Shown here in pieces: positions 1-12,828 of a DNA stretch of 64,000 bases; the first letter of the stretch is position 1; each line of letters begins with the position of its first letter. This DNA is from Rhododendron vialii (lineage: Eukaryota > Streptophyta > Magnoliopsida > Ericales > Ericaceae), in assembly GCF_030253575.1 (NCBI RefSeq), contig NC_080559.1, forward strand, positions 34,839,501 to 34,903,500. The letters run 5' to 3'. The position numbers and the translations under genes were made by a program. Under the pieces are notes generated by a model. That model was not told the origin of the DNA. It worked only from the letters and a program-made list of their open reading frames with translations, and did not search any database.

Positions 1-556
1 AAGCGAGGCTTTGTTTGCTTTTAAAGAAGCTTACCCAGTCCCCTAACTACAGTAATAAAGCCTTAAACAGTGATAGTGCTCCAGATTTTGGCTGATTGGA
101 AGCACATTTGAGAGAGTTATGGCTATTTCCTAGTAATTTGATGTATTTCACAAGCACGGAAGGTGCTTGAACTAAGATGTAGTTATGAGGTTCATTAGGA
201 ATGAAGTTACCTACTTGGCTTTGGTGGTTACTCTAGAATTTAATTCTCCTCGGGTCTCAGTTGCATCTCATTTCTCAAGCGTGCAGGATTTGTGAAATTA
301 GTAACTTTTGTGTATTGAAGTATAAATAGCATACACATGCAGGACTTAAAGTTTGTGTATCGCAAGTGCATGCTTCCTTATGTTGGATTCGCAGTTTGTT
401 GTGCAGGTTTTGTTATTAGTGACGGAGTGGGTTTTCTGGATGCTTAAAATCCGATATCTTACATCTTGCACTCTATTTGGTTTTGTTATGACTCATGAGC
501 TATCAATTGAGAATTTGAGATATTTGGATGTTTCAAGTTTGCTCTATTTGTTACAG
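1..556 (+). other. Intron sequence of the TM9SF gene (5' exon outside window)
   Basis: No coding exon is recognisable here. The stretch ends in a good acceptor (ttgttacag at 548-556) directly before the first recognised exon. The first exon of TM9SF genes encodes a signal peptide and the start of the lumenal domain, and it must lie left of the window. Confidence 0.6.
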
Positions 557-2813
557 GGGGATCTTTTGAAGGTGAAAGTGAACAAATTGACCTCTACAAA
601 AACACAGCTTCCGTACTCCTACTATTCACTTCCATACTGTCCTCCCGAGAAAATAGTTGACAGTGCTGAAAATCTGGGTGAGGTCCTTCGTGGCGATCGT
701 ATTGAAAACTCTCCCTATGTGGTCAGATCCTAATCTCAAATATTTTTCTTTTGCCCTTTGTGCCTTCTTAGTGTGTTGTTAAATTGCTTATTGAAGTTGT
801 ACATTTGCAGTTTAAAATGAGAGAACCTCAAATGTGCAATGTTCTATGCCGTGTAACACTTGATGCAAAAACTGCCAAGGCATTCAGGGAAAAGATAGAT
901 GATGAATATCGCGTGAACATGTGAGTTGCTTGTTTTGAAACAACCTTGAATACAAAATTGAATTCTATACTGCTCAAGTTTTGGGAAATCTAGTCCTCAT
1001 ACGTTTTGCATCTTTTGCAGGATTTTGGATAATCTTCCTCTCGTTGTTCCCATTAGAAGGATGGATCAGGAATCAGCTATTATTTATCAACACGGCTTTC
1101 ATGTTGGCCTGAAAGGACATTATACCGGAGTAAACAGCAAACCCATAACATTGTTCTTCAATTTTCTGCAAATTTTAGTCTGAGTAGTTTCTTAGATGAG
1201 AATTTCTCTAAACATCACTATTTTCAGACCAAGGAAGAGAAGTACTTCATCCATAACCACTTGGCATTCACAGTAAAGTTTCACAAGGATCCACAAACAG
1301 AATCTGCGAGGATTGTTGGGTTTGAAGTCAAACCATTCAGGTTATACGCATCACAGTTTTCCTCATTGTAGTGTTAAAAGGTATCTCTTGGACCTGTTGC
1401 TCACAACTTTTTTACAGCATTAAGCATGAATATGAAGGCAAATGGAGTGACAACACCCGTTTAGCAACCTGTGATCCCCATGCAAAACGTTCGGTTACCA
1501 ACTCAGAATCTCCTCTAGAGGTTGAAGATAAGAAGGAAATTATCTTCACGTACGATGTTGATTTTCAAGTAAGCTCCTCGATCTCATACTTCAAGAAAAT
1601 AACATCCCTGTTAATGTTTTCTTACAATTGTCTTGCCTCTTCTTCCACTATACAGGAAAGTGATGTGAAATGGGCTTATAGATGGGATACCTATCTTCTA
1701 ATGGCCGATGATCAAATTCACTGGTTCTCAATTGTCAATTCATTGATGATTGTCCTTTTCCTCTCTGGAATGGTAGCAATGATCATGCTGCGTACATTGT
1801 ACCGTGATATTTCCAAGTACAATCAGTTAGAAACCCAGGAAGAAGCCCAAGAAGAGACAGGCTGGAAATTGGTTCATGGGGATGTTTTCAGACCACCCAC
1901 AAACTCAGATCTCCTGTGTGTTTATGTTGGGACAGGTGTCCAGTTTTTCGGAATGATACTTGTCACTATGATGTTTGCCGTTTTTGGGTTTCTGTCTCCT
2001 TCAAATAGAGGTGGTTTGATGACAGCCATGCTTCTGCTGTGGGTATTCATGGGCCTATTTGCCGGGTACTCTTCTGTCCGCCTTTACAAAATGTTCAAAG
2101 GAACCGAATGGAAGAAAATCGCCCTCAGAACAGCTTTCCTGTTCCCGGGATCTGTATTTGCTGTTTTCTTCGTATTGAATGCTCTAATTTGGGGGGAGAA
2201 ATCCTCAGGAGCCGTTCCCTTTGGAACTATGTTCGCTCTGGTGGTTTTATGGTTTGGCATTTCAGTCCCACTTGTTTTTGTTGGAGCTTACGTAGGGTTT
2301 AGGAAACCAGCACCTGAGGATCCAGTGAAAACTAACAAAATCCCAAGGCAGATTCCAGAACAGGCTTGGTACATGAACCCAGCTTTCTCTATCCTTATTG
2401 GTGGCATACTTCCATTTGGAGCCGTATTCATTGAGCTCTTTTTCATTCTCACCTCAATCTGGTTGCAGCAATTCTACTACATTTTCGGATTTCTCTTCAT
2501 CGTGTTCGTCATTTTAATAATTACGTGCGCCGAGATTACAATTGTGCTATGCTATTTCCAGCTGTGCAGTGAGGACTACCTTTGGTGGTGGAGATCGTAT
2601 CTGACTTCTGGATCTTCGGCTCTATACCTGTTCTTATATGCTGCTTTCTACTTCTTCACAAAGCTTGAGATTACAAAACCGGTTTCTGGGGTCTTGTACT
2701 TTGGGTACATGCTGATTGCCTCCTATGCTTTCTTTGCACTCACCGGAACAATTGGTTTCTATGCATGTTTCTGGTTCACAAGGCTCATTTACTCATCGGT
2801 GAAGATTGATTAA
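557..2813 (+). CDS. Transmembrane 9 superfamily (TM9SF/EMP70, nonaspanin) protein, 5' partial
   Basis: Seen exons: 557-721, 811-920, 1021-1129, 1228-1340, 1418-1568 and 1656-2813. Together they give 601 codons plus stop in one frame. The lumenal part shows the family signatures [39 protein letters not shown] and [13 protein letters not shown]. The last, long exon encodes the nine-span membrane part ([57 protein letters not shown]) and ends in VKID. That C-terminus fits the KxD/E Golgi-retention motif known in plant family members, so the protein probably resides in Golgi or endosome membranes. Family members are about 640-660 residues, so only the signal peptide and about 50 residues are missing. 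The closest Arabidopsis relatives by memory are the TMN8-12 group; the exact number is not claimed. Exon phases are consistent throughout and no break is visible. Confidence 0.95.
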
Positions 2814-3300
2814 GTTGTGCAACCAGAAGGGTATTATCTCACGTTGAAGGCTTCAGTTTTGAAACCTTCAACAATAGAAATTCTCTCTTTTTGTTTCCTA
2901 TAAACTTCTTGATACGGGTACTTTGGATGTGTCGTAGTTCTCCTTTCTGTTTAGTTTCTGTTTTTCTTGTTTCGCTGTCACTCTGAATTGAGGCATTTTG
3001 GAGGATGCTCAAGCAAGATCCCTGTTATCATTAGCTACCTATTCTAGAATGGATGAAGGATTTTTTGTATTATCAACAGGTATTTTTATATTAATTTTCG
3101 AAGGTAATCTGTCCTGGAAAAACTCATTCTTTTTATGTTTGCCTTTGTTTCCTTCGTGAAAGATGTTTGGGTATGATTTGTTTATCCCGAGTATGGTTTT
3201 CTGCCAGATAAATGTATGGTTGAAGGAATTATTTGTTTCTGGATCCTCGCATGTAAATGAAAGCTATTCTTTCCCATTTTAAGTCATTGTGTTCTCGAAC
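2814..3300 (+). other. 3' UTR and downstream flank of TM9SF gene
   Basis: T-rich non-coding sequence follows the stop codon. No clear AATAAA signal decides the 3' end. Confidence 0.4.
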
Positions 3301-3686
3301 AGGGGTTTAAACATGTGGATTTGAAATTTATTCAAGTATTTTATGGCCAGAATTGGGAGAGGTAAGCCAAAATGACCCGAATACAAGCGTATTTGATATG
3401 AAATTCCAAAGTGAAAGGGGGATATTGTTGGTTGGTTTGTGAAGTACTCCAATAATTTTGCTGACTCGTTTTACCATTAGGTTTTGGCAGTTTTGAAATT
3501 GTTGAAAACTGAGTGCAACCAAGATCAACAAATAAGCCTTCTGCTATGCGTAATAAACTCGCTACTAATTTTTAAGAAGACTAGTGAGAATTATTTTCAT
3601 TCCTTATCTAAGCAAACATAAAATTCAATACAGAACGGAGCAAGGGCAAAACGCAGAGAGAAATTCACTATTTAGCTTGACGAAGA

Positions 3687-4020
3687 ACAGATTTTCCGTG
3701 GATTCTCTCCACCGCTCTTGGACAGGCTGGGAAGCAGAGCAATGTACAAGCTCTGAACGAAGAACAGAGCAACAATCAATGAACAAACTGTCAAAATTCA
3801 GAACACACCTCATCGAATCTGCACAAGATTATAACTCAGTTTTCAGTGGAATTCTATTCAGCCCTGACCCAAGGAAACAGATTCTCTGTGGATTTTCTCC
3901 ACCTCAAAACAGAGCAAGCCAGAAGCTCTGAACTTAAAACAGAGCATGAATTAATGTACAGGCTGTCCAATTCACACCATTCCTCCTCGAATCCGCACCC
4001 AATAATTACTCAGCTTCCTG
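3687..4020. repeat. Two diverged tandem copies of a ~190-bp unit
   Basis: The unit starting acagattttccgtggatt at 3687 is repeated from 3877 (acagattctctgtggatt). It continues through matching blocks: gagcaatgtacaagctctgaac against gagcaagccagaagctctgaac, then the cacctcatcgaatctgcac and ctcctcgaatccgcac blocks, then ataactcagtt and ttactcagctt. The offset is 190 bp. The copies differ by many substitutions and small indels. No reading frame is conserved between them, so I regard this as non-coding. Confidence 0.7.
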
Positions 4021-5075
4021 CAATTATTACTCTTCAATGCTGTACTGAACCAACAGATTCTGCTCTGGGAAGCCCAAACCAATCCACGGGTAACATTACC
4101 AAATCACCCCCGCACAAAAACTCAGAGCATAATCCGAAGCAAGAAAAACAGGACATGGAAGGAAAACATGAAAAGTCTGAAAACCCATTAAAGTAAAAAG
4201 AAAATAACCACAATCTAGACACCCCAAACCGTGGGAGCCACCACCGATTTCCTGCAAAACGACCAAAACAACCCTGAACAAAGCGATCAAAGCTTACATA
4301 CACACCAGGGCATTTTTGATAAATTGCTGACTTCGTCGCTTACATGTACGGAGGATGTCAATCCTCCTTAAGGAAGACAGGAAGGGACGAGGAAAGTAAA
4401 ATCAGCCATATAGTTTTCATTTTGAATGCAGCTTTGCAGCCTCCACTCTCCACCGCATCTCTAAAAAACCCGCTTGTTTGGCCAGATAGGTGCATTGAAT
4501 CAATTTATATGTTCGAAGTAAACAAAAAACCGTGTTTGGATATTGACGGTTCTATATATATACGATTCTACAAAAGTGTGGGATAAATACTATGGGAGGT
4601 AGGATTATATATTCGTGATATATATTCATTCACTAATAGTTGCCTCAACCAAATGCCTTAATGTGTACGTATCGCATAAACAATGGTCAACCAAAAAATT
4701 TTTTTAAGTAAAGGAGTATATTACCAAGGAGGCATTAAGGGATTGCCGCCTGTATACAATAAAATGCCACAAGACAAAAAGACCATATACACTTGCACTC
4801 CTGTGCGATTGAAAAAGCTCAAACCAATCTAAAAATTGGTCAACAATGGTCATCCAATGGATTCCCAAAATGTTGCCGGTTACTGTAACGAAGTCATGAC
4901 TCATGACTTGTGAGACTTGTCAAACTCAAATTCTTGATGCAGAAAATGTTTACGATCCAAAAAAATATGCAATACCAAGACAACTATGATAGGATATATG
5001 GGTAGATTAATAAATCTTGTTATAAGTTTACAACAGTGGTCTTCAAATTCAAAAGCATTCCCAAGATATACAAAA
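4021..5075. other. Intergenic spacer between two convergent genes
   Basis: This lies between the 3' ends of the TM9SF gene (+) and the CNGC gene (-). Short open frames are present on both strands but none shows recognisable protein features. It includes the 3' UTR of the channel gene near 5000-5075. Confidence 0.4.
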
Positions 5076-8000
5076 TCAATCAGCATCAGCAGAAAAATCC
5101 GGCTCAGGAGGCTTCTGCAATTTCACCAAGTCCCTCGCACTCTTGAGATTCCGATTCCTGTGGACCCCACGAAGAGCATTCGCGGCAAATCTTGAAGCCA
5201 AGAAGGTGGCACCAAGGCTGTATGAGCCTCCAACGCCACCACCATTGCTGCTGCCTCCAGCCAACCCTTCTGCTTCTTCCTCCTTCCGACGGAGTTCCAG
5301 AATTTTCCGCTTCGAATACCGCCGCCACGCTGCCTGGATAAAGCAAGCCGCCCAAGTCCGCCACTGCTGAGAGTAAAAACGGAAGGTGTGTTGAACTTGC
5401 CTACTGTGGAGCCGCCTGAACTGACTCGCCACAAATTTCAACTCCTCAGCTATCAGGGCAAATGCCTCCACTTCGGTTAAAGCCTTTACTGTTCGAGTTG
5501 AAGAAGGTAGGTTAGCACCAGATTTGGGGTCTAGTGCCCATGTTAGAAGCTCCTCTCCACAAAAATCCCCTTCTCTCAGTACACCTCGGTTGAAAAATCC
5601 GCTTCTTCCACCGTCAGTGGTCACACTCTCTAGGCGACCGCGTATGATGAAAAGCATCTCATCAACTGGATCTCCTTCTCGAACTATATAGGTGTTCTCT
5701 GTGTACAAACATGGCTTTAGTCGCTCACAAATGGCATCCAGCAACCTTTCGTCCATATTTTCAAACAGAGGAACCTACAAGCAGAGATTGCACCCGAAAG
5801 GCATATACTTTTAGTTGGTTCCATGAATTCAAGTACCAAAACAGAACACTACGGAAATATTTATGCATTTCAATGCTTGGCAAATCTCGTTCACATATAA
5901 CTGGAAATAGGAGTATTTCTGCCCACAAGTCGAACAGGACCTAAACTTGTTACAGCCTCATTCCAACATCTAAAATTGTGCAAAGATTAGCAAAATTCGA
6001 AAAGTAAACAGCAATGCTAATTTTGTTTTCCTCGTTTTCTTCTTGGATTGGGGTCCATGGGGATGAGGATGGAAGTCGTGTTCCTAATTATTTGGCGCTT
6101 CAAAAATCGTGACTTTTATAATATATGAAGACAAATCATAAATTTTATTAATACATGAAGATTAAATATACAAATGAGGATACATTGAATATGCTACCGT
6201 TGGAGAGAATGTTACAGACATTGATGCCAATGGCTATAAGCATCAGAAGCAAATGAAATAGGAGAGAAAAATTACCCTCTTCACCAAAGCCAGACAAAGA
6301 TGTCGCTTGATGTCCCTTCTAAGATCCTTTGGTAGACTCTGAACCAAGTTCTCTTCATCTACTCCACGTGTTTCCAACCACTTGTACTGATCATACCGTC
6401 TTACCCGCTCCCTGAGATCTTGTGGGAGCAATCGATGGTGCATCCACTGCTCTGAGTCACGTCTTTTGACCCTCATCTCCTCAAGCCGAATAGTAAGAGA
6501 CTGAAGGTATGTCTATAACAACAGAAGACCTATGGAATATCAGCACAATGAAGAATAAAGCAAATACACAAAGAATGCACGACAGTACGACACCAACTTA
6601 GTGGTGCAACATGAATGCTTTCGTTGACAACTTACACCCAAGGTTTTGAATACCGTACCTGCTAGAGTACCGGTTTTCCTTACATATCGATACTAGTGAG
6701 ATACCAGGTACCATTTCAGATTTATCACTATTAGTGTTAGTTTTCCACATGAAAGAATTTATTCGCATAATATACACATTTATTAAAAAGAAAAAGAAAA
6801 GTTGTCTGGTGTCGTCCTGTACTGAAAAGAAAAAATAAATTTAAAAGTAGTCCGGTGCTGTCCGGTATTTGCAGTACCGTTCGGTACTGACTGGTATCAT
6901 CGGTCCCCACCGGTATTTGACCTGGAACGAAATTAGAAGTGTAGGGTACCGGATTTGGATGATACTGGTACGCCGGTACGGTTTGGGATTCAAAACCTCA
7001 GATTTCACAATGTTTTTGAATGAGGAAGAAGAGTTAGGGTCGGCAACATTATGTATCACTAGGGTTTTACAAACAATTGCACCGTTAGTTGAATCCATGG
7101 ATTAGTGGTCCTCGGGTCCAATAGCAATCAAACTTCAAAAGCCCAATAGTTTAACCCCAAAAATACCGCAACACCAAAAGAAAACGAAGAGAGAAAATTT
7201 TGATTTATGGAAGATTGAAACTCAATTACATTGCCATCATAGAAGAACAAGATAGCTCTAACGTTACCTGCATGTTGCCTATCAATAAAGCAAAGAGGAT
7301 GAGCCCAAATATGGCTAATGCAATGGAGAATATCGACTCTCCGGGATAGGTGCTAGTTTGAAGTCCCTGGCCAAGAGTACTGTAGAGAGCAGAATAAATG
7401 ATAAGTGGTGATTCTTTGAGATATAAACATATGTTAGGTATGGCAGTTGCAATTATTGTGGTATGCAGATGAGGGCAACAAACAGCCTGCAATGCCAAAT
7501 CAGACTCTGCCCATATACAAAAGCTACCCATACAGTGAACTAAAGTACCTAACATTGACATGCTTCAACACCCAATAGACTTTAAACTGCAGATAAAGAG
7601 TTGGAAAGAATACGTATCACCTTGAGCAGAACCAGACCAACTAGATAGCAAGCAGCTGTACTGAAGGCACTAAGTATCTAAAATAATTGAGTGCAAGCTA
7701 CTATACTTAAGCTTAAGAAGTAGTACATCAAAAACCTAGAATGGACATGCTCCTCTTCATCTTTACCTTCAAGACCATCTTCAGCCCCCACTGTTCAAGC
7801 ACTACACCGTAATGTGCCACTGCTTATATGGAATGATTGCATTTTTTATACTTGACCAATCGTGAGACATGAGTTTTGAACAAATCACATAGTAATAAGC
7901 ATTTATAAGATTGATTTCAAATAAAAAAAGATCCAAATTGAATTGAATCGTAAGACAAGAGCCACAAATCGGAAGTTCTCAACAGAAAGGGTCATGAAAA

Positions 8001-11000
8001 ATAATCATACCAAACTGCAAATCACACCAACTTCTAACCCAAAAGTAAAAAGATAATCAATGATACACGCTATTTCAAAATCGAAACTATTTAAGAATAG
8101 GAAGGATTAATAACCTCAAGTTCTGCAGTCCCCACCACAGACAGTAACAATATTTAGATATGAACTTCTTGGAGAAAACAATGCCAGACGACAAAGCCTG
8201 GCTGAAGATTCCAAAATCGAACGGTGGATTATCATTATCACCATCAACAGGGCAAGCACGAGTAAGAACTGAATTACTGATATTCTTCCAGGCATCATAG
8301 CCTTCCATGTCCTGGTTGCCACAATATAAGAAATTTGTATGGCATTCTCCACTAGCATTCTTACAAGCCTTCTGCCAACATGTATCGTAACGTTCTACAG
8401 ATAATAAGTACCAGAATGCCCCAACTATCTGTGCAAGATCCATCCAACAGGAAGAAATATGTCATTCAATGCGCAATGGCTGTTTGACAAATATAAATGA
8501 ATGCAGCTACACTAGAATGGATTACAAAGAATTCAGTTTGCAATAGCTATCACTCCAATCAGAGGTCATCAATAAGATCATATCCATATCAAGGCGATGC
8601 AAAATTATGATGCAAGATTTCAGCAAAACCGACCATAAAATAATCATACAATAGACATCTATAGCACATAGCAACAAAAATATGCTTTGGAGAGGTTTCG
8701 TATGTTGAACACAAGGAGTGAAATAGAGAGAAATGAACCGTAAAAATAACAAAAGGCCTCCTGACATGAAGAGTCACTTACATGGCTAGCCAACATGTAT
8801 AAAAGCAAATAGTATACAGCACCAGCCCATGCAGTTTGAGCAATGACACCCGCAGTCCTTTTCAATTCAGAAGTTAGGGGTAGGATTCGGACAAACCGAG
8901 GAATATACTGGAGCAAGACAATAAAAAGCAATGCTTGTTTTGTTGTTAGTACATCTGAACCTTTTGACCTCTGCAGAAATCTGAAGACCACAATCTGCAC
9001 AAAATGAAAAGTACTGTTAAACTATCCCTACTGATATCCTGCAACTCAGATCTAATATGCAACCCAACAATGTAACTTATTTCATGTTGCAGTCCTTGTG
9101 AAATCAGTGGAGCTATTACTCAGCGTCAGTCCTATCAGTGTGCCAACAGTGGTGGACTGCATAGAGGCCTTTGTTCTGCCTTTAAACATGAAGTATGTCG
9201 CAGCCACTAGAGGGCTGAAGGTAATTACCATGTATTTTTTTCCTGTTTTGAAGGAGAAGAGGGAGGGAGGCAGGAGGAAAAGGAGGCAAGAATAAATTCC
9301 TTTTGCCATCAACTAAACTCTTTTATGTAGCCTATGATCAAAGTAGCATAGCTACTGTAAAATCAGAAATGTCATTCAGAACTTTCTGTAAACTGATCAA
9401 AAGCTACTGGTCATAACAAATTGCTAGTTGCATTCTAGTTGTGATGCGTCCTTATTGTCCACAAAAGATTGCTCTGGGCATGTCCTATCGTGCCCCAATC
9501 ATATTCCACACATGCCTATGATGCTGATATGATACACTGGATAATCTTTATAAATAAAAAAAGAAGAAGCCTGATTAAGCATGTCTCACAAGTTCAGCAA
9601 TGCAGAATCCATAGACATCAAGGATAGTAATAACCTTTGAAGCAAAATAAATCATAGAATAGGTATAGTTTCATACTTCTAGGCTTCTAGCTGTCAACAT
9701 AAAAGATGCCCATGACAGAAATAACCATATAAGAAACTCATCTTTAGGTGGAACCCCGTAGCCAAAAACTTGAAACAAAGGCAAGCATGCAGCCTGAAAT
9801 GATAGAAGTTACAAAAGCAAAAGTAAGTCTATACCTGTGGAAGGGGAAGAACAGCAAGAAAATCAATGATAAAATAGCACCGGAGGTACCGCTTAGCTAT
9901 TTGAGCATGATCTATCACAAGTTCACCTCGTCCAAAAACCCGAGAAGATGGGGCAATGTAAGCTGTTCTGAATTGCAGTGCCATGTGAAGAAGGTAGAAA
10001 GCATCAATTACCGTTCGGAATGTTGTAGCTATGATTGCCAATTTTCGGTCTATACCTAGACAGTAAGAGTCGTAAGACGACTCAGACGACCGATTGAAGA
10101 CTAGAAGATAGAAAAACAGAGGATCCACAAATACTGCCAGAATACATGATGCAACAAAAAGTTGATTCCACAACTGAAGGAATTTATCTTGAGGATCAAA
10201 TATATTCTTCTCTGATACTTTAAGATCTTCTGGAAACACTGCTCGAGAAACACCAAATCTAAGTGATCGACCAATGGACTTCAGTCCCTCAGATCCTTTT
10301 CTCATCCCTCTCTTGAAGGACTTTGAAGGGGTACTAGCAGCATGACCGCCACATGCTAACCCTTCAATGCCAAATGTACATTTGTTCATTCCAGCAGAAG
10401 TAGAAGGTGATGATAATCTAGAATCCAAGTCATCCAACCTGAAAATATCAAGCCAACATGGCTAATATTAGACGCGAAGTGAACCTTGTAAATATTAAAC
10501 ATTTGAAATTTATATTCTTTATCCCTCAGAAATGCCTACTAACTAGCAGGTAAACCCCAAAGGGTTGGCCTAGAGGTCAAGGCCCGGGGATTTAGGGTTT
10601 GCTGCCTCCTAAGATCTCAGGTTCGAAAGAATCGAAACCTCTTAGGTGCTATCAACTCCTTTGGGACAAGTCCATATAGAGTTTTGCTTTGGCTTTATTT
10701 GGGACCCCTACAAGTGGACAATGGGATAGGTTCCCAAGATTAGTCGAGGTGTGGATAAACTGGCGCGAACACCTGAATTATAAAAAAAAACAAAACAAAA
10801 AACCTATTACCTCCATCCCAAAATAAATGTTGGTCCGCAAAACAAGGACTTAAAATACTACGTTTTCTACAAGAAAAAATTCTTATTTTTTTTCGTAAAT
10901 TAAAAAGACCCATGGATATTTAGTAAATTGTTGGAAAATGTTTAAATTTTTCTTTAGAAGTTCGTATTATTTTTAAGTTTTTGTTTTGCGGATTGGACAT

Positions 11001-11218
11001 TTATTTTGGGACGGAGGGAGTACTAACTACCATGTAGAAGTAAGTTCATGGAACGCACCAGATTTGGACCAACAGATTTTGCCAAATAAAAGTAAATAAC
11101 TAAAAATAATTCATGAACTCCTATGTTATAGAGAACAGTGAGGCAAAAATATGTGGTACCTTACGAATTTCTCTTGCTGACCACCCAAAAACTGTGTTTT
11201 GGAACCACAATCGAACAT
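5076..11218 (-). CDS. Cyclic nucleotide-gated ion channel, group II (CNGC5/6/9-like)
   Basis: Seven coding exons read right to left: 11218-11160, 10438-9835, 8994-8782, 8428-8115, 7379-7268, 6512-6276 and 5774-5076. Their sum is 2238 nt, giving 745 residues plus stop. The first exon is only 59 nt (MFDCGSKTQFLGG...EKFVR) and joins RLDDLDSRL in phase, as in the group II channels. Exons 2-5 carry the six transmembrane segments. The pore helix and filter read WWGLQNLSTLGQG (about 390-402), so the filter triplet is GQG. Exon 7 holds the cyclic-nucleotide-binding domain with LREGDFCGEELL (579-590) and the SSTRTVKALTEVEAFAL hinge. It is followed by an IQ calmodulin-binding helix WAACFIQAAWRRYSKRK (654-670). 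Family role: plasma-membrane Ca2+-permeable cation channel controlled by nucleotide and calmodulin. All frames close and no damage is seen. The call to CNGC6 or CNGC9 rather than CNGC5 rests on the MFD...KFVRLDD start only. Confidence 0.95.
6641..7001. mobile_element. MITE-like element in CNGC intron 5
   Basis: Inverted ends are visible: aggttttgaataccgtacc at 6641 and the reverse complement aggttttgaatcccaaaccg at the right end near 7001. The inside is full of ggtaccgg and accggtac motifs. No open frame and no convincing target duplication were found, so the superfamily is undecided. It lies in the intron between the exons ending at 7268 and starting at 6512. Confidence 0.55.
10561..10803 (+). 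mobile_element. tRNA-type SINE (Au-like) in CNGC intron 1
   Basis: It starts near gggttggcctagaggtcaag (box A region). A box B-like ggttcgaaa follows about 50 bp later. The body includes tgctatcaactcctttggga and gattagtcgaggtgtggat, and it ends in an A-rich tail near 10790. This layout (Pol III boxes, tRNA-unrelated body, A-tail, about 240 bp) fits plant SINEs of the Au-like type. A clean target duplication was not seen. Confidence 0.75.
10810..11020. mobile_element. Stowaway-type MITE in CNGC intron 1
   Basis: The right end reads, inverted, ctccctccgtcccaaaataa; the left end reads cctccatcccaaaataaatg. Both arms continue into a gcaaaacaa block. The flanks are TA on each side (10808-10809 and 11021-11022). 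Length is about 211 bp, AT-rich, without coding capacity. The CTCCCTCCGTCCC terminus and TA duplication are typical of Tc1/mariner-derived Stowaway MITEs. Confidence 0.88.
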
Positions 11219-12577
11219 TTTATTCAACAGTTATATAATACCAACTGCATCCAGCAACAAAGTCGAATTTAAGGAACTATCTACATGGCACAAAGATAAA
11301 ACATAATCTGCTTTATGGCAAGAAAACTACTCTCTAGTCCTTCAAGAATGGGTTTTAGCCATCAACGCCAGGTTTCCAGGCAGGTATCTATTTTAATGGT
11401 TGTACTGGTAAAGTAGTAAACCATCAAAAAGTAGTTCATATAATCTGCATCTAGAAATTGATCATAAAAACGAAACTACTCGTGAATCCACTTTCAAGTT
11501 AATTACCTAATATGAAACTGTAAGGTCGTTGCGAAAGAACTTATTAATATTATCATATTACCTCAAGTTTAATTAATCACAATTGTGAGCTAGATGGTCA
11601 AATTCCAAGACTCAATCCTAATTAGCTCGTTTGATTTGCTAATTGATAGTTGCAATAAATAAATAAAAACTAAAATCCGCAACCCATCTACAAGCATGTG
11701 TAATCCACATGGCACTCAGGCACTCTACCCTAAGTTAGACAAAATAAAGAAGAATTAACTTCACCTTATAACCTCTCCAATTTTACTCCCCTCTTCTCTC
11801 TCCAACCTTCTTTCTACCTAAATTATCTTTTTCACTCCTTTTCCTACCTTAATTTTCCAAAAAAAAGACTATTGACTGTCATTCGAATAGATACTTTAGA
11901 CTCTCAAGTCTTAAGGACTCCAAAAGAAAACCTTTTCAAAAGTACCCTCCCTTCTACACTAACGTTGTTTTAGCACGTCCTGTCACAGTATCACCTCCCC
12001 TTGCACCTTATTACAATAACCTTAATTTAGCACGTCCTATCACAGTCTCACCTCCCCTTAATCGTCACGGGACATATGCTTGTTAATTTTACTTTTTTTT
12101 TTCTTTTTAATCCTATATGCTTGTTTATTTAATCCCTTCGTTTTCTACATCAGTCAATCATTACAAACAGATTCATTGACGCTCACATCCTCCAATTCAA
12201 AAACTTTCCTAATTCAGTAAAACTCCAATCTCGTCACGCCGCCTTTTCGCCTAAATGAACTGAACGAAGACGAGAGCAGTAAGACGGTAAACAAGTACTA
12301 CAAGCAATAGTAAGAACTCATCGCAAAAATCACAAAGTGGACAGATTCAAGCCTCGATGTACCGTGAAAAGGATAACTAAACAAAAAAAAAAAAAAAAAA
12401 TTACTCACATGTATTCAACAAAACCTAAAATGAGTAGCACGAGGCATGTGCAAGGAGATGAAGAGAGATAGTGATGGCGTGAAATTAGATGTGATGAGGC
12501 AGCGTAGACGATCGGAGAGGTTGGGGGTTTAACTTACAGAGGAAATATTCAGATTCATCAGTTACGACTTGGAGTCC

Positions 12578-12613
<36 letters not shown>

Positions 12614-12828
12614 CGACTTGGGGCGTGCTCTTCTGCGAGAGGTAGGCGAGGGAGAGAGGGATGAAAATGTAATAAAAATAAAAAGGATAATAGTAAATGA
12701 GGACAGAATTTTATTAAATTTTATGCGCCCCTTTTATAACCAGAGGGAGTCCGTGAGCTGAAGTCAGAGAATGAAGTTGGAAAATGACCAGTCAGCAGCC
12801 ATTTTTGTTTTTTCAGAAAAAGGCAGGT
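11219..12828 (-). other. 5' leader and promoter region of the CNGC gene
   Basis: No other coding exon is seen on either strand. A (GA)n tract at about 12577-12609 reads as CT-rich on the gene strand, which is common in plant 5' leaders. The transcription start is not determined. Confidence 0.4.

Noticed and set aside
353-733. 126-codon plus-strand frame starting before the first TM9SF exon
   Set aside because: Only the part from 557 is family-like. The upstream part follows no TM9SF pattern, and an acceptor sits exactly at 556, so it is intron read-through.
9829-10437. CNGC start at 10437
   Set aside because: The apparent first Met is a TTG directly after an acceptor; the real ATG lies in the 59-nt exon at 11218.
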